Shown: positions 6,151 through 12,676 of the stretch, in pieces | How positions within the stretch are numbered: position 1 is the stretch's first letter | How the letters are laid out: each line of letters opens with the position of its first letter | Assembly (NCBI GenBank): GCA_937890135.1 | Contig: CALBYC010000218.1 | Location: 1 to 16,006 of the forward strand | Direction: 5' to 3' | DNA length: 16,006 nt | DNA from: an uncultured Parabacteroides sp. | GTDB lineage: Bacteria > Bacteroidota > Bacteroidia > Bacteroidales > Tannerellaceae | The notes under the pieces: model-generated | Told to the model about the DNA's origin: nothing | Databases searched by the model: none | Seen by the model: only the letters and a program-made list of their open reading frames with translations | Position numbers and translations under genes: made by a program

Positions 6151-6920
6151 TCTTCCGGCTCAAATTGGTCTAAGGACAGATTATCCCCGTCCCAGACAAT
6201 ATATGAAAAGTATTGCATCCAGTCTCCGGCAATGAGTATTCGGGAAGTCCGGCTCAGCATGAGGTCAAGCATGATATGCCGATGTCCGAAAATAAAGAAA
6301 TGAATGTCCGGATGGGTTTTGAGGTAAGATTTGGCGAATTGAACGAGATATTCGGATGACTCGCCTTGATATGCTGTTTCCGTGGCTTTCTTCAGCCCCT
6401 TTTTCCGGCTGTTAAGAGACCAGCCCAGTGCAAACCCGAATGTCCAGCGGGGATGAATGGCGCTGTATAATATCTGGCAGATGCGGTTTCGGAAAATCCA
6501 GCGGATGAGTTGGAAGGAACGGCTGCGGTTGTCCACCTCGTCGCCGTGAGCCAAGAAGAAGCGTTTGCCCAGCAGGTCGACGGTCAGAGGTTCACGGTGG
6601 ATGGTGGCACCGATTTCCGCGGGCAGGTAATCGAACATCCAGACATCATGGTTCCCGATGAAAAAATGGATTTCTATGCCGCTGTCCGATAGTTCGGCAA
6701 GCTTGCCCAAAAAACGGGTGAATCCTTTTGGCACGACATATTTGTATTCATACCAGTAGTCGAACATGTCGCCTAAGAACCACACCGCTTTGGCATCGGC
6801 TTTGATGCTGTCCAGCCATCGGACGAGTTTGCGTTCGACGGCTAACGGGTCCTTATGGGACCTCGCTCCCAAATGGGCATCGGAGGCGAAATAGATTTTA
6901 GTCCTTCCGTCCATGCTCAT
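6147..6920 (-). CDS. lpxH: UDP-2,3-diacylglucosamine diphosphatase, LpxH-type
   Basis: Cleaves UDP-2,3-diacylglucosamine to lipid X in lipid A synthesis, at the cytoplasmic face of the inner membrane. The 257-residue calcineurin-fold protein has the full dimetal set: DAH (14-16), GDMFD (50-54), GNHD (89-92), AHGDE (His125) and GHRH (212-215). A central insert with basic and aromatic residues (about 131-195) matches the lipid-binding cap of LpxH enzymes. It starts with an ATGA overlap on the SufT-like gene (stop codon at 6917-6919), which implies translational coupling. A second ATG two codons in (6914) could also serve. LpxH rather than another calcineurin-like phosphatase is inferred from the motifs, the cap and the length. 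Confidence 0.88.
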   Translation of the reverse strand: MSMDGRTKIYFASDAHLGARSHKDPLAVERKLVRWLDSIKADAKAVWFLGDMFDYWYEYKYVVPKGFTRFLGKLAELSDSGIEIHFFIGNHDVWMFDYLPAEIGATIHREPLTVDLLGKRFFLAHGDEVDNRSRSFQLIRWIFRNRICQILYSAIHPRWTFGFALGWSLNSRKKGLKKATETAYQGESSEYLVQFAKSYLKTHPDIHFFIFGHRHIMLDLMLSRTSRILIAGDWMQYFSYIVWDGDNLSLDQFEPED

Positions 6921-7234
6921 AGGAACCCTAATTCCAGTTTAGCCTCTTCCGACATCATGTCTTTGTTCCATTCCGGCTCAAACACCAAGTTCACTTCCAC
7001 GTTCTTCACGCCTTCGATGGAACCGACTTTCATACGGATATCTTCCAACAGGAAATCTGAAGCAGGGCAATTGGGGGCCGTCAAAGTCATGTCTATGGTC
7101 ACGTTCTTTTCATCATCCACGTCAATTTTATATATCAGTCCCAAGTCGTATACGTTCACTGGAATTTCCGGGTCGTATACGGTCTTCAGCATTGCCACGA
7201 TAGCTTCTTCTGTTTGGAGAAATTCGTTTTCCAT
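6917..7234 (-). CDS. DUF59/MIP18 family protein, SufT-like
   Basis: A small (105-residue) DUF59 protein of the kind involved in maturation of iron-sulfur proteins. The family signature is clear: DPEIPVNVYDLGLIY at 21-35 and TAPNCP at 52-57 with the conserved Cys56. It lacks any P-loop, so it is a stand-alone DUF59 and not part of an Mrp/ApbC fusion. It overlaps lpxH by four bases and is preceded by a promoter-like TACCTTTG (7269-7276). No other suf genes are in the window, so the partner system is unknown. Confidence 0.88.
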   Translation of the reverse strand: MENEFLQTEEAIVAMLKTVYDPEIPVNVYDLGLIYKIDVDDEKNVTIDMTLTAPNCPASDFLLEDIRMKVGSIEGVKNVEVNLVFEPEWNKDMMSEEAKLELGFL

Positions 7235-7268
7235 ATTTCCTTTACGATGATAATTTGATTGCTGCTTG

Positions 7269-7276
7269 CAAAGGTA
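7269..7276 (-). promoter_or_regulatory. Possible -7 element for the DUF59-lpxH pair
   Basis: On the minus strand TACCTTTG matches TAnnTTTG, 34 bases before the DUF59 ATG and just past the murF stop codon. A clear -33 element is not seen. Without it, the pair would depend on read-through from murF. Confidence 0.45.
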
Positions 7277-7282
7277 TAAATT

Positions 7283-8566
7283 TTACAATAAATCCACGAT
7301 GTTTTCAAGGGACATGCCATGCGAACCCTTTACCAGCACCCGATATCCCTCCAGTTTGTGCTGTTTGAGATAATCGGCCAATTCTTCAGTTGTGCCAAAG
7401 GCCATATAGCCATCCGCCACTTTCTTGAAATGATCTCCGCAAAGTAAAACCTTGTCGAATTTGTCTTGTTTTAGCAATTCTATGATGTGCTGGTGCAAGT
7501 CGTCGCTCGTAGGTCCCAGTTCTTTCATATCTCCTAAAATGACAGCTTTCTTGCCACCTTCGATGGCGGCGAAATTGTCCAAAGCCGCTTTCATGCTGGT
7601 CGGATTGGCATTGTAAGCATCAAGGATGACCTCATTGCACTCTGTCTTTATCAATTGCGAACGATGGTTGGTCGGTTCATAAGCCGCAATGGCACGGCTG
7701 ATGCGTTCTGCGGGGATTTTGAAATAACGCCCAACAGCGGCGGCGGCCAGCACGTTGTCTAAATTGTACCTGCCAATCAGATGGGTCTCGACTGTGTGTA
7801 TTTTCCCCTGCTGCTTCCAGTCGAAAGTCAGGTAGGGGTCGCAGGATACCACATGCCCGACAGTGAATGCCGATTCATCCTCGCCATAAGTAATTTGTTC
7901 CAATCCTTTGGCCATGCCTTGCAAGTCTTTGTTCTCCTTTTTGATGAATATTTTACCATGCGTGTGGCGAAGATAATCATACAGTTCCCCTTTTGTCTTG
8001 ACCACGCCTTCGAAAGAGCCGAACCCTTCCAGATGCGCTTGCCCCACGTTGGTGATTAACCCATAGTTGGGAGCTGCTATTTCTGCCAATTCCTTGATGT
8101 CCCCAGGATGGCTTGCCCCCATTTCTATGACAGCCAGCTCGTGGTCGATGTTTAGCTTCAACAGGGTAAGTGGAACGCCGATGTGGTTGTTTAGATTACC
8201 TTCGGTTGCTAAAACATTGTATTTGGTAGAAAGGACTGCCGCCAACAATTCTTTTGTCGTCGTTTTCCCGTTCGTGCCTGTGATCCCGATGACAGGCGTG
8301 CCTATCGCCTTGCGGTGGCGATGAGCTAATTGCTGCAAAGCCACAAGGCTGTCCTCTACCAAGATAGTCCGGTCGGAAGTCACATAATCCGGATTGTCGA
8401 CTATGGCGTATGCGGCACCGTTGTTCAGTGCGGCTTCAGCAAATTTATTCCCGTCAAACCGTTCTCCCCGGATGGCGAAGAACAGAGAATTCTTCGGACA
8501 ATTCCGGCTATCAATCGACACACAATGGTGATGAATGAAAAGTTCGTACAAATCAGTAATATTCAT
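7283..8566 (-). CDS. murF: UDP-MurNAc-tripeptide--D-alanyl-D-alanine ligase
   Basis: Adds D-Ala-D-Ala to the UDP-MurNAc tripeptide, the last cytoplasmic step in making the peptidoglycan precursor. The 427-residue protein has three Mur ligase domains: an N-terminal UDP-binding domain (about 1-85, with DSRNCPKNSLFFAIRG), a central ATPase domain with the P-loop GTNGKTTTK (97-105), NLNNHIGVPLTLL and EMGAS (148-152), and a C-terminal domain with NANPTSM and LGDMKELG. It is slightly shorter than the enterobacterial enzyme. It diverges from dapB, the two starts being separated by 83 bases. Confidence 0.95.
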   Translation of the reverse strand: MNITDLYELFIHHHCVSIDSRNCPKNSLFFAIRGERFDGNKFAEAALNNGAAYAIVDNPDYVTSDRTILVEDSLVALQQLAHRHRKAIGTPVIGITGTNGKTTTKELLAAVLSTKYNVLATEGNLNNHIGVPLTLLKLNIDHELAVIEMGASHPGDIKELAEIAAPNYGLITNVGQAHLEGFGSFEGVVKTKGELYDYLRHTHGKIFIKKENKDLQGMAKGLEQITYGEDESAFTVGHVVSCDPYLTFDWKQQGKIHTVETHLIGRYNLDNVLAAAAVGRYFKIPAERISRAIAAYEPTNHRSQLIKTECNEVILDAYNANPTSMKAALDNFAAIEGGKKAVILGDMKELGPTSDDLHQHIIELLKQDKFDKVLLCGDHFKKVADGYMAFGTTEELADYLKQHKLEGYRVLVKGSHGMSLENIVDLL

Positions 8567-8588
8567 TGCTTCTTTTTATTTTGGTGCG

Positions 8589-8617
8589 CAAAATTATAAA
8601 TAATATTTGTAAGTTTG
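8589..8617. promoter_or_regulatory. Divergent -7 elements between murF and dapB
   Basis: Leftward, TAATTTTG (8589-8596 on the minus strand) lies 22 bases before the murF ATG. Rightward, TAAGTTTG (8610-8617) lies 32 bases before the dapB ATG. Both match TAnnTTTG, but neither has a good -33 element at 19-20 bases. The two promoters would overlap and could not both be occupied at once. Confidence 0.45.
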
Positions 8618-8649
8618 CAGAAGTAATTTAGAACAAAAGAAGAAAACGT

Positions 8650-9366
8650 ATGAAAATTGCACTTGTAGGATATGGTAAAATGGGCAAGGCCATCGAACAG
8701 ATTGCCCTAAGCAGAGGTCATGAAATCGTTTCAATCATTGATATCAACAATCCGCAAGACTTCAAGTCTGACGCATTCAAAAGTGCGGATGTGGCAATTG
8801 AATTTACCACGCCGGCTACGGCTTATGACAATTACATGAAATGTTTCGCCGCCGGAGTGCCGGTAGTATCCGGGACGACAGGCTGGTTGGAACATTTGGA
8901 TGAGATAAAGCGGATGTGCAAAGAAGAGGGCAAGACATTTTTCTATGCCTCGAACTTCAGCGTGGGGGTGAATATATTCTTTGCGGTCAATAAATACCTG
9001 GCCAGAATCATGAACAACTTCCCCTCGTACGATGTCCGCATGACCGAAGTCCATCATGTGCATAAGCTGGACGCTCCGAGCGGCACTGCCATTACTTTGG
9101 CGGAAGGCATATTGGAAAACATCGACCGTAAGGAACGGTGGACTTTGGAAACGGCAGAAAAGCCGACGGATTTACCCATCCATGCCATCCGCGAAGGAGA
9201 AGTCCCCGGCATACATGAAATCGTTTATGAATCGGACGCCGACACCATCAGCATAAAACATGAAGCCAAAAGCCGGGCAGGATTCGCACTGGGAGCCGTG
9301 ATCGCTGCCGAATTCACAGCGGGGAAGAAAGGCTTTTTGGGCATGGACGATTTATTCCATTTTTAA
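8650..9366 (+). CDS. dapB: 4-hydroxy-tetrahydrodipicolinate reductase
   Basis: Reduces hydroxy-tetrahydrodipicolinate with NAD(P)H in the pathway to diaminopimelate and lysine, feeding peptidoglycan synthesis. The 238-residue product has the Rossmann motif VGYGKMG (6-12), SGTTGW (74-79), the substrate loop HHVHKLDAPSGTA (135-147, with Lys139) and SRAGFALGA near the C-terminus. It is shorter than the enterobacterial enzyme (about 270), mainly in the N-terminal nucleotide domain. lepB follows after 12 bases, so the two form an operon. Its divergence from murF links two steps feeding the same cell-wall precursor. Confidence 0.95.
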   Translation: MKIALVGYGKMGKAIEQIALSRGHEIVSIIDINNPQDFKSDAFKSADVAIEFTTPATAYDNYMKCFAAGVPVVSGTTGWLEHLDEIKRMCKEEGKTFFYASNFSVGVNIFFAVNKYLARIMNNFPSYDVRMTEVHHVHKLDAPSGTAITLAEGILENIDRKERWTLETAEKPTDLPIHAIREGEVPGIHEIVYESDADTISIKHEAKSRAGFALGAVIAAEFTAGKKGFLGMDDLFHF

Positions 9367-9378
9367 ATAGGACGAAAG

Positions 9379-10785
9379 ATGAAGCCTGTATCTAAACGTC
9401 AGTGGATCAAATTCGGCGTAGCAACTGTTTTGTATATCTTGTTTTGCTTATGGATGCAAAACGGGTGGTTGCTGCTGGGCATCTTGTTGTTGGTTGACAT
9501 TTACTTGACGAAATTCATTCCGTGGAATGCGTGGAAGAAGACGAAGAACCCTCATCTTTTGAGCCTGTTCGGATGGATTGATGATATTTTCTTCGCATTG
9601 GTAGCTGTGACGTTCATCAACCTGTTTGTCTTCCAGAATTATCAGATTCCAAGTTCATCGTTGGAAAAGTCGTTATTGGTAGGAGACTATTTGTTTGTAA
9701 GCAAGCTGAGTTATGGCCCGCGTGTCCCGAACACTCCGCTCTCGTTTCCTTTGGTGCAGAACACGTTGCCCGTTTTGAATTGCAAATCCTATTTCGATTG
9801 GCCGGAATGGGGGTACAAGCGCGTGAAAGGGCTGGGGAAAGTACAGCGGAACGACATTGTCGTGTTTAATTTCCCGGCCGGGGATACGGTAGCGACTTTG
9901 GTGCAAAACCCCGATTATTACACTTCGGTTGCCATGTATGGCCGTGAAGCTGTCCGGATGAACAAGCAAACGTTCGGGGATATCATATACCGCCCGGTGG
10001 ACAAACGAGAAAATTATGTGAAGCGTTGCATCGGCATGCCGGGTGATTCGCTGAGCGTGCGCGACAACCAAGTATATATAAACGGGAAAAAGGCTGTGAA
10101 CCCAAAGAACATGCAGTTCAATTATTTCGTTGAGACGGAAGTGCCGTTCACGGAGAAAATGTTCCGGAAATGGGGCGTGAGCAAGGAGGATTACATGCCG
10201 TACGGGCAGCCGTCCGTGGTGACCGACGAACGTACGCTTGCTTTCTTGGGATTTGCTCCGAATTCAACGGGCGCTTATAATATGGTATATCATTTCCCGA
10301 TGACGGAAGAGGCGTTGGAACTGGTGAAAAAAGTTCCTTCCGTCAAGAAAGTGATAATCGAGCCCGACGTTCTGGCCGGGACTATGTATTACCCGGTGGA
10401 TTATGACAATGGCTGGTCGAGGGATAACTACGGCCCCATCTGGATACCGAAACGGGGCGCAACGATAGAACTGACCCCTGAAAACGTGGCGTTGTACGCG
10501 CGTTGCATCAGGAACTACGAGCACAATGCCTTGGAGCAAAAAGAAGACGGAGTTTATGTCAATGGGGAGAAATCGGACACTTATACATTTAAATATGACT
10601 ACTATTGGATGATGGGGGACAATCGCCATAACAGTGCGGACAGCCGTTCATGGGGATTCGTGCCCGAAGACCATGTGGTCGGGAAGCCTATCATGATTTG
10701 GCTCTCCTTGGACAAGGACCGTTCTTGGATCGACGGGAAAATCCGTTGGAACCGTCTCTTCCGTTGGGTTGACAACATCAAATAA
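9379..10785 (+). CDS. lepB: Signal peptidase I, large Bacteroidota form
   Basis: Removes signal peptides from exported proteins at the periplasmic face of the inner membrane. The 468-residue protein has hydrophobic N-terminal segments (about 12-44 and 70-86) before the catalytic domain. The serine box reads IPSSSLEKSLLVGD with the likely nucleophile Ser94. The general-base lysine is Lys215 in YVKRCIGMPGD, and the last box GDNRHNSADSR starts at 413. Ser and Lys are about 120 residues apart, roughly twice the spacing in E. coli, and there is a second long stretch before the GDN box, which explains the large size. The serine box uses S-S-S-L in place of the common S-G-S-M. It is co-transcribed with dapB and followed by a strong terminator. 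Confidence 0.93.
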   Translation: MKPVSKRQWIKFGVATVLYILFCLWMQNGWLLLGILLLVDIYLTKFIPWNAWKKTKNPHLLSLFGWIDDIFFALVAVTFINLFVFQNYQIPSSSLEKSLLVGDYLFVSKLSYGPRVPNTPLSFPLVQNTLPVLNCKSYFDWPEWGYKRVKGLGKVQRNDIVVFNFPAGDTVATLVQNPDYYTSVAMYGREAVRMNKQTFGDIIYRPVDKRENYVKRCIGMPGDSLSVRDNQVYINGKKAVNPKNMQFNYFVETEVPFTEKMFRKWGVSKEDYMPYGQPSVVTDERTLAFLGFAPNSTGAYNMVYHFPMTEEALELVKKVPSVKKVIIEPDVLAGTMYYPVDYDNGWSRDNYGPIWIPKRGATIELTPENVALYARCIRNYEHNALEQKEDGVYVNGEKSDTYTFKYDYYWMMGDNRHNSADSRSWGFVPEDHVVGKPIMIWLSLDKDRSWIDGKIRWNRLFRWVDNIK

Positions 10786-10825
10786 AACTAAGGATACGAC
10801 CTTTCGAAAAAAAGGCTGCGGGCGG

Positions 10826-10855
10826 TCAGAGAAAAGATTACTACCTTTTCCCTGA
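10826..10855 (+). other. Hairpin in the lepB 3' region
   Basis: TCAGAGAAAAG (10826-10836) pairs with CTTTTCCCTGA (10845-10855) with a single A-C mismatch and an 8-base loop. There is no T-run, so it is not a terminator. It lies 40 bases past the lepB stop and just before the true terminator hairpin. It could protect the 3' end or be part of a small RNA derived from the 3' UTR. Confidence 0.45.
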
Positions 10856-10876
10856 GAGGCCGGCATCGATTTCCAG

Positions 10877-10920
10877 AAAAGCCGGGATGAATCGGGTAAT
10901 GCATCCCGGCTTTTTATTTT
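10877..10920 (+). terminator. Strong intrinsic terminator after dapB-lepB
   Basis: AAAAGCCGGGATG (10877-10889) pairs perfectly with CATCCCGGCTTTT (10902-10914), giving a GC-rich 13-bp stem and a 12-base loop followed by the T-rich tail TATTTT. The A/T ends of the stem also place TTTT after the stem on the minus strand, so it may stop leftward transcription from the promoter at 11087-11117 as well. Confidence 0.85.
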
Positions 10921-10922
10921 AG

Positions 10923-11006
10923 CCTTAGAAACAGACAAGCCTCACTTCCCAGCGAGGCTTGCCTGTATATCGGAAATAACCAATAAAACTTTCCAATATG
11001 TTTATC
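10923..11006 (-). CDS. Possible 27-residue small protein
   Basis: On the minus strand an ATG at 11006 opens a 27-codon frame (MINILESFIGYFRYTGKPRW..., ending ...LVCF) that stops at 10923-10925. It lies about 75 bases inside the transcript predicted from the promoter at 11087-11117. The hairpin at 10931-10966 is inside its 3' half. There is no recognisable Shine-Dalgarno sequence and no family resemblance that I can name. It may be chance, or a leader or small protein of an uncharacterised short transcript. Confidence 0.2.
10931..10966. other. Strong hairpin with no T-tail
   Basis: ACAGaCAAGCCTC (10931-10943) pairs with GAGGCTTGcCTGT (10954-10966): 12 base pairs with one mismatch and a 10-base loop. 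It lies just beyond the lepB terminator, so it is unlikely to be part of the lepB message. It falls inside the predicted leftward transcript and may be a structural element of that RNA. Confidence 0.5.
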
Positions 11007-11026
11007 ATCTTATATGCTTACATAAA

Positions 11027-11053
11027 TTAGCGATCAGGCTTTGGCTTAGCGAT
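11027..11053. repeat. TTAGCGAT direct repeat
   Basis: TTAGCGAT is present exactly at 11027-11034 and 11046-11053, starts 19 bases apart. It lies just downstream of the predicted leftward transcription start, where a bound protein could block that promoter. Function unknown. Confidence 0.4.
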
Positions 11054-11086
11054 TATACTAATAGTGTTACATTCATTTTGACGATG

Positions 11087-11117
11087 CAAAGGTAGGACGG
11101 CCCGCATAGTCCCGCAA
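11087..11117 (-). promoter_or_regulatory. Orphan leftward promoter
   Basis: On the minus strand TTG (11115-11117), a 20-base spacer and TACCTTTG (11087-11094) fit the Bacteroidota promoter form as well as the promoters of the known genes here. Predicted initiation is near 11080. The only gene to its left is lepB, which runs the other way, so this promoter would make a short RNA ending near the hairpins at 10877-10966. Confidence 0.55.
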
Positions 11118-11237
11118 TACCTAATTTATAGTATATTTATTCCCTCTTCTACCTATTCTTGTGTATTTGGCCACACATATACCTGCAATTACCTACAATA
11201 GGGTAAGCTAATCCTTTTTTTACCTAAAAATAGGGAT
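11117..11237 (+). promoter_or_regulatory. Helically phased ACCTA box array
   Basis: ACCTA or ACCTG boxes start at 11119, 11151, 11181, 11191 and 11222, so the spacings are 32, 30, 10 and 31, all close to whole turns of DNA. Two copies form imperfect dyads: TTACCTA-N3-TAGGG (11189-11203) and TTACCTA-N4-TAGGG (11220-11235), the second adjoining the -33 element. At 11181-11200 the boxes form a 10-base tandem repeat (ACCTGCAATT, ACCTACAATA). This looks like an operator for one regulator bound on one face of the helix; the regulator is not known. Confidence 0.5.
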
Positions 11238-11267
11238 TGCCGTACTTTTCTCATTGGCGTACTTTTG
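11236..11267 (+). promoter_or_regulatory. Promoter of the porin-imelysin-DUF1111 operon
   Basis: TTG (11237-11239), 20 bases, then TACTTTTG (11260-11267) matches the Bacteroidota form. Predicted initiation is near 11274, about 13 bases before the porin ATG. The sequence is duplicated: ATTGCCGTACTTTT (11236-11249) and ATTGGCGTACTTTT (11253-11266) are 13 of 14 identical with a period of 17. This places a second -7-like TACTTTTC at 11243-11250. Confidence 0.7.
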
Positions 11268-11286
11268 CAAAAAATTAAAAAAGGGA

Positions 11287-12630
11287 ATGAAAAGATTAGC
11301 GAATTTATTGACTTTGTCTCTTTGCATTGCAGGGGCTGCAATGGCGCAGGACGGAGATAAGACTGCGGCTGAACAGTCCGAGGAAATCCATGCGAGTGGA
11401 TACAACAAATTCCGCGTCGGCGGCTACGGAGAAGCAGTGGCCAAGTTCATGGACTATGGAATCAACCGATATTCGGGGATTTCTTATGGAAATGCGAAGG
11501 AAAACCGCAATTCCATTTCCATACCTCGCTTTGTCGTGGCATTCGACTATAAGTTCAACTCCAAATGGGTGTTGGGCGCCGAAATCGAATTTGAAGCCGG
11601 GGGTGTCGGCATGGAGCGGGAATTGGAAAACTCGGAGAATGGAGAGTACGAGACCGAGATGGAAAAAGGGGGAGAGGTGGCTTTGGAGCAATTCCACATA
11701 TCCCGTTTGATTCATCCTGCGTTCAATGTCCGTGCCGGGCACATGATTGTCCCGGTAGGTTTGACTAATTATAATCATGAACCCATCAACTTCTTCGGGA
11801 CTTCCCGTCCTGAAGGCGAAACGACAATCATCCCATCCACCTGGCATGAAACGGGCTTGTCCGTCTTCGGAACTTTTGGAAAGGGATATTCCCGTTTCGA
11901 CTATGAGGCAATGGTCGTTACCGGCTTGAATGCGGATGGCTTTGGTCGTGACAACTGGGTGGCTGACGGGAAACAAGGGCAATTCGAAGTGGACAATTTC
12001 ACTTCTCCGGCTTATGTGGCTCGTTTGAACTACAACGGCGTGCCGGGCTTGCGTGCAGGGGCTTCTTTCTATTATTGCCACGACGTGACGGCAAATGCCG
12101 ACAAGCGATATAAGTATTCATCGGTAGGGCAGTCGGCTGTGAAGATTTACTCTTTCGATGCACAATATAAGAATAAGTATGTGACAGCCCGCGGCATGTT
12201 CATCAAGGGGGATTTGGATAATGCATCTGCGATAGGCAGCGTGAACGTTTCGAATAGCGGGAACAGTTATCATAGTTCAACCATGCGTAAAGTAGCAAAA
12301 GGTGCAATGACTTACGGTGCTGAAATTGGATTCAACTTGAAAACCATATTGGGTGATAAACCGAAAATGCCGACCATCTATCCATTCGTGAGGTATGATT
12401 ATTACAACCCACAGCAGGAGGCGGATAAGGGGCAAACCCTGGATGCCCGTACGCAAGTCAGCAAATGGACTGCCGGCCTGAATTGGTATGCATTGCCCAA
12501 TTTGGTGGTGAAAGCCGACTACACCACTCGTCAGATTGGTACGCAAAAGGTGTTTGGAACAACTAAATACAACAGTGAGAACGAGTTTGCGTTGGGGATT
12601 GCTTATGTCGGTTGGTTCTTCAAGAAATAA
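11287..12630 (+). CDS. Outer-membrane beta-barrel porin
   Basis: From the ATG at 11287 the product has 447 residues. A signal peptide (MKRLANLLTLSLCIAGAAMA, cut before Gln21) is followed by many alternating-polarity strands ending in aromatic residues, and the chain ends ...IAYVGWFFKK, as expected for a porin-like barrel. It resembles the OprO/P-like porins of Bacteroidota, but I cannot name an exact family. Residues 110-134 are strikingly acidic (nine Glu in 25 residues) and probably form an external or pore loop that favours cations. An in-frame start 11 codons upstream lies inside the promoter and is rejected. The imelysin gene follows after 46 bases with no terminator between, so the two are probably co-transcribed. 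Confidence 0.82.
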   Translation: MKRLANLLTLSLCIAGAAMAQDGDKTAAEQSEEIHASGYNKFRVGGYGEAVAKFMDYGINRYSGISYGNAKENRNSISIPRFVVAFDYKFNSKWVLGAEIEFEAGGVGMERELENSENGEYETEMEKGGEVALEQFHISRLIHPAFNVRAGHMIVPVGLTNYNHEPINFFGTSRPEGETTIIPSTWHETGLSVFGTFGKGYSRFDYEAMVVTGLNADGFGRDNWVADGKQGQFEVDNFTSPAYVARLNYNGVPGLRAGASFYYCHDVTANADKRYKYSSVGQSAVKIYSFDAQYKNKYVTARGMFIKGDLDNASAIGSVNVSNSGNSYHSSTMRKVAKGAMTYGAEIGFNLKTILGDKPKMPTIYPFVRYDYYNPQQEADKGQTLDARTQVSKWTAGLNWYALPNLVVKADYTTRQIGTQKVFGTTKYNSENEFALGIAYVGWFFKK

Positions 12631-12676
12631 ACAGTTATAAATAGATAAATAGTAAATCGATAAAAACAAAGAAAAG

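Larger units (their letters stand above)
10786..11286. other. Long intergenic region rich in regulatory structure
   Basis: No long protein gene is seen across about 500 bases. From left to right it contains a hairpin (10826-10855), the lepB terminator (10877-10920), a second strong hairpin (10931-10966), a leftward 27-codon ORF (11006 down to 10923), an 8-base direct repeat TTAGCGAT, a leftward promoter (11087-11117), an array of ACCTA/ACCTG boxes (11117-11237), and the rightward promoter of the porin operon (11237-11267). Most of these have separate entries. Confidence 0.7.

Noticed and set aside
11160..11177. TGTGT-N8-ACACA as a CRP-type site
   Set aside because: The half-sites and spacing differ from the CRP form (TGTGA-N6-TCACA), and a short dyad like this is expected by chance in A/T-rich DNA.
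11305..12081. Long minus-strand ORF (258 codons) opposite the porin
   Set aside because: It is antisense to a well-supported porin with a signal peptide and barrel ending; its translation has no recognisable domain and reflects the codon use of the true gene.
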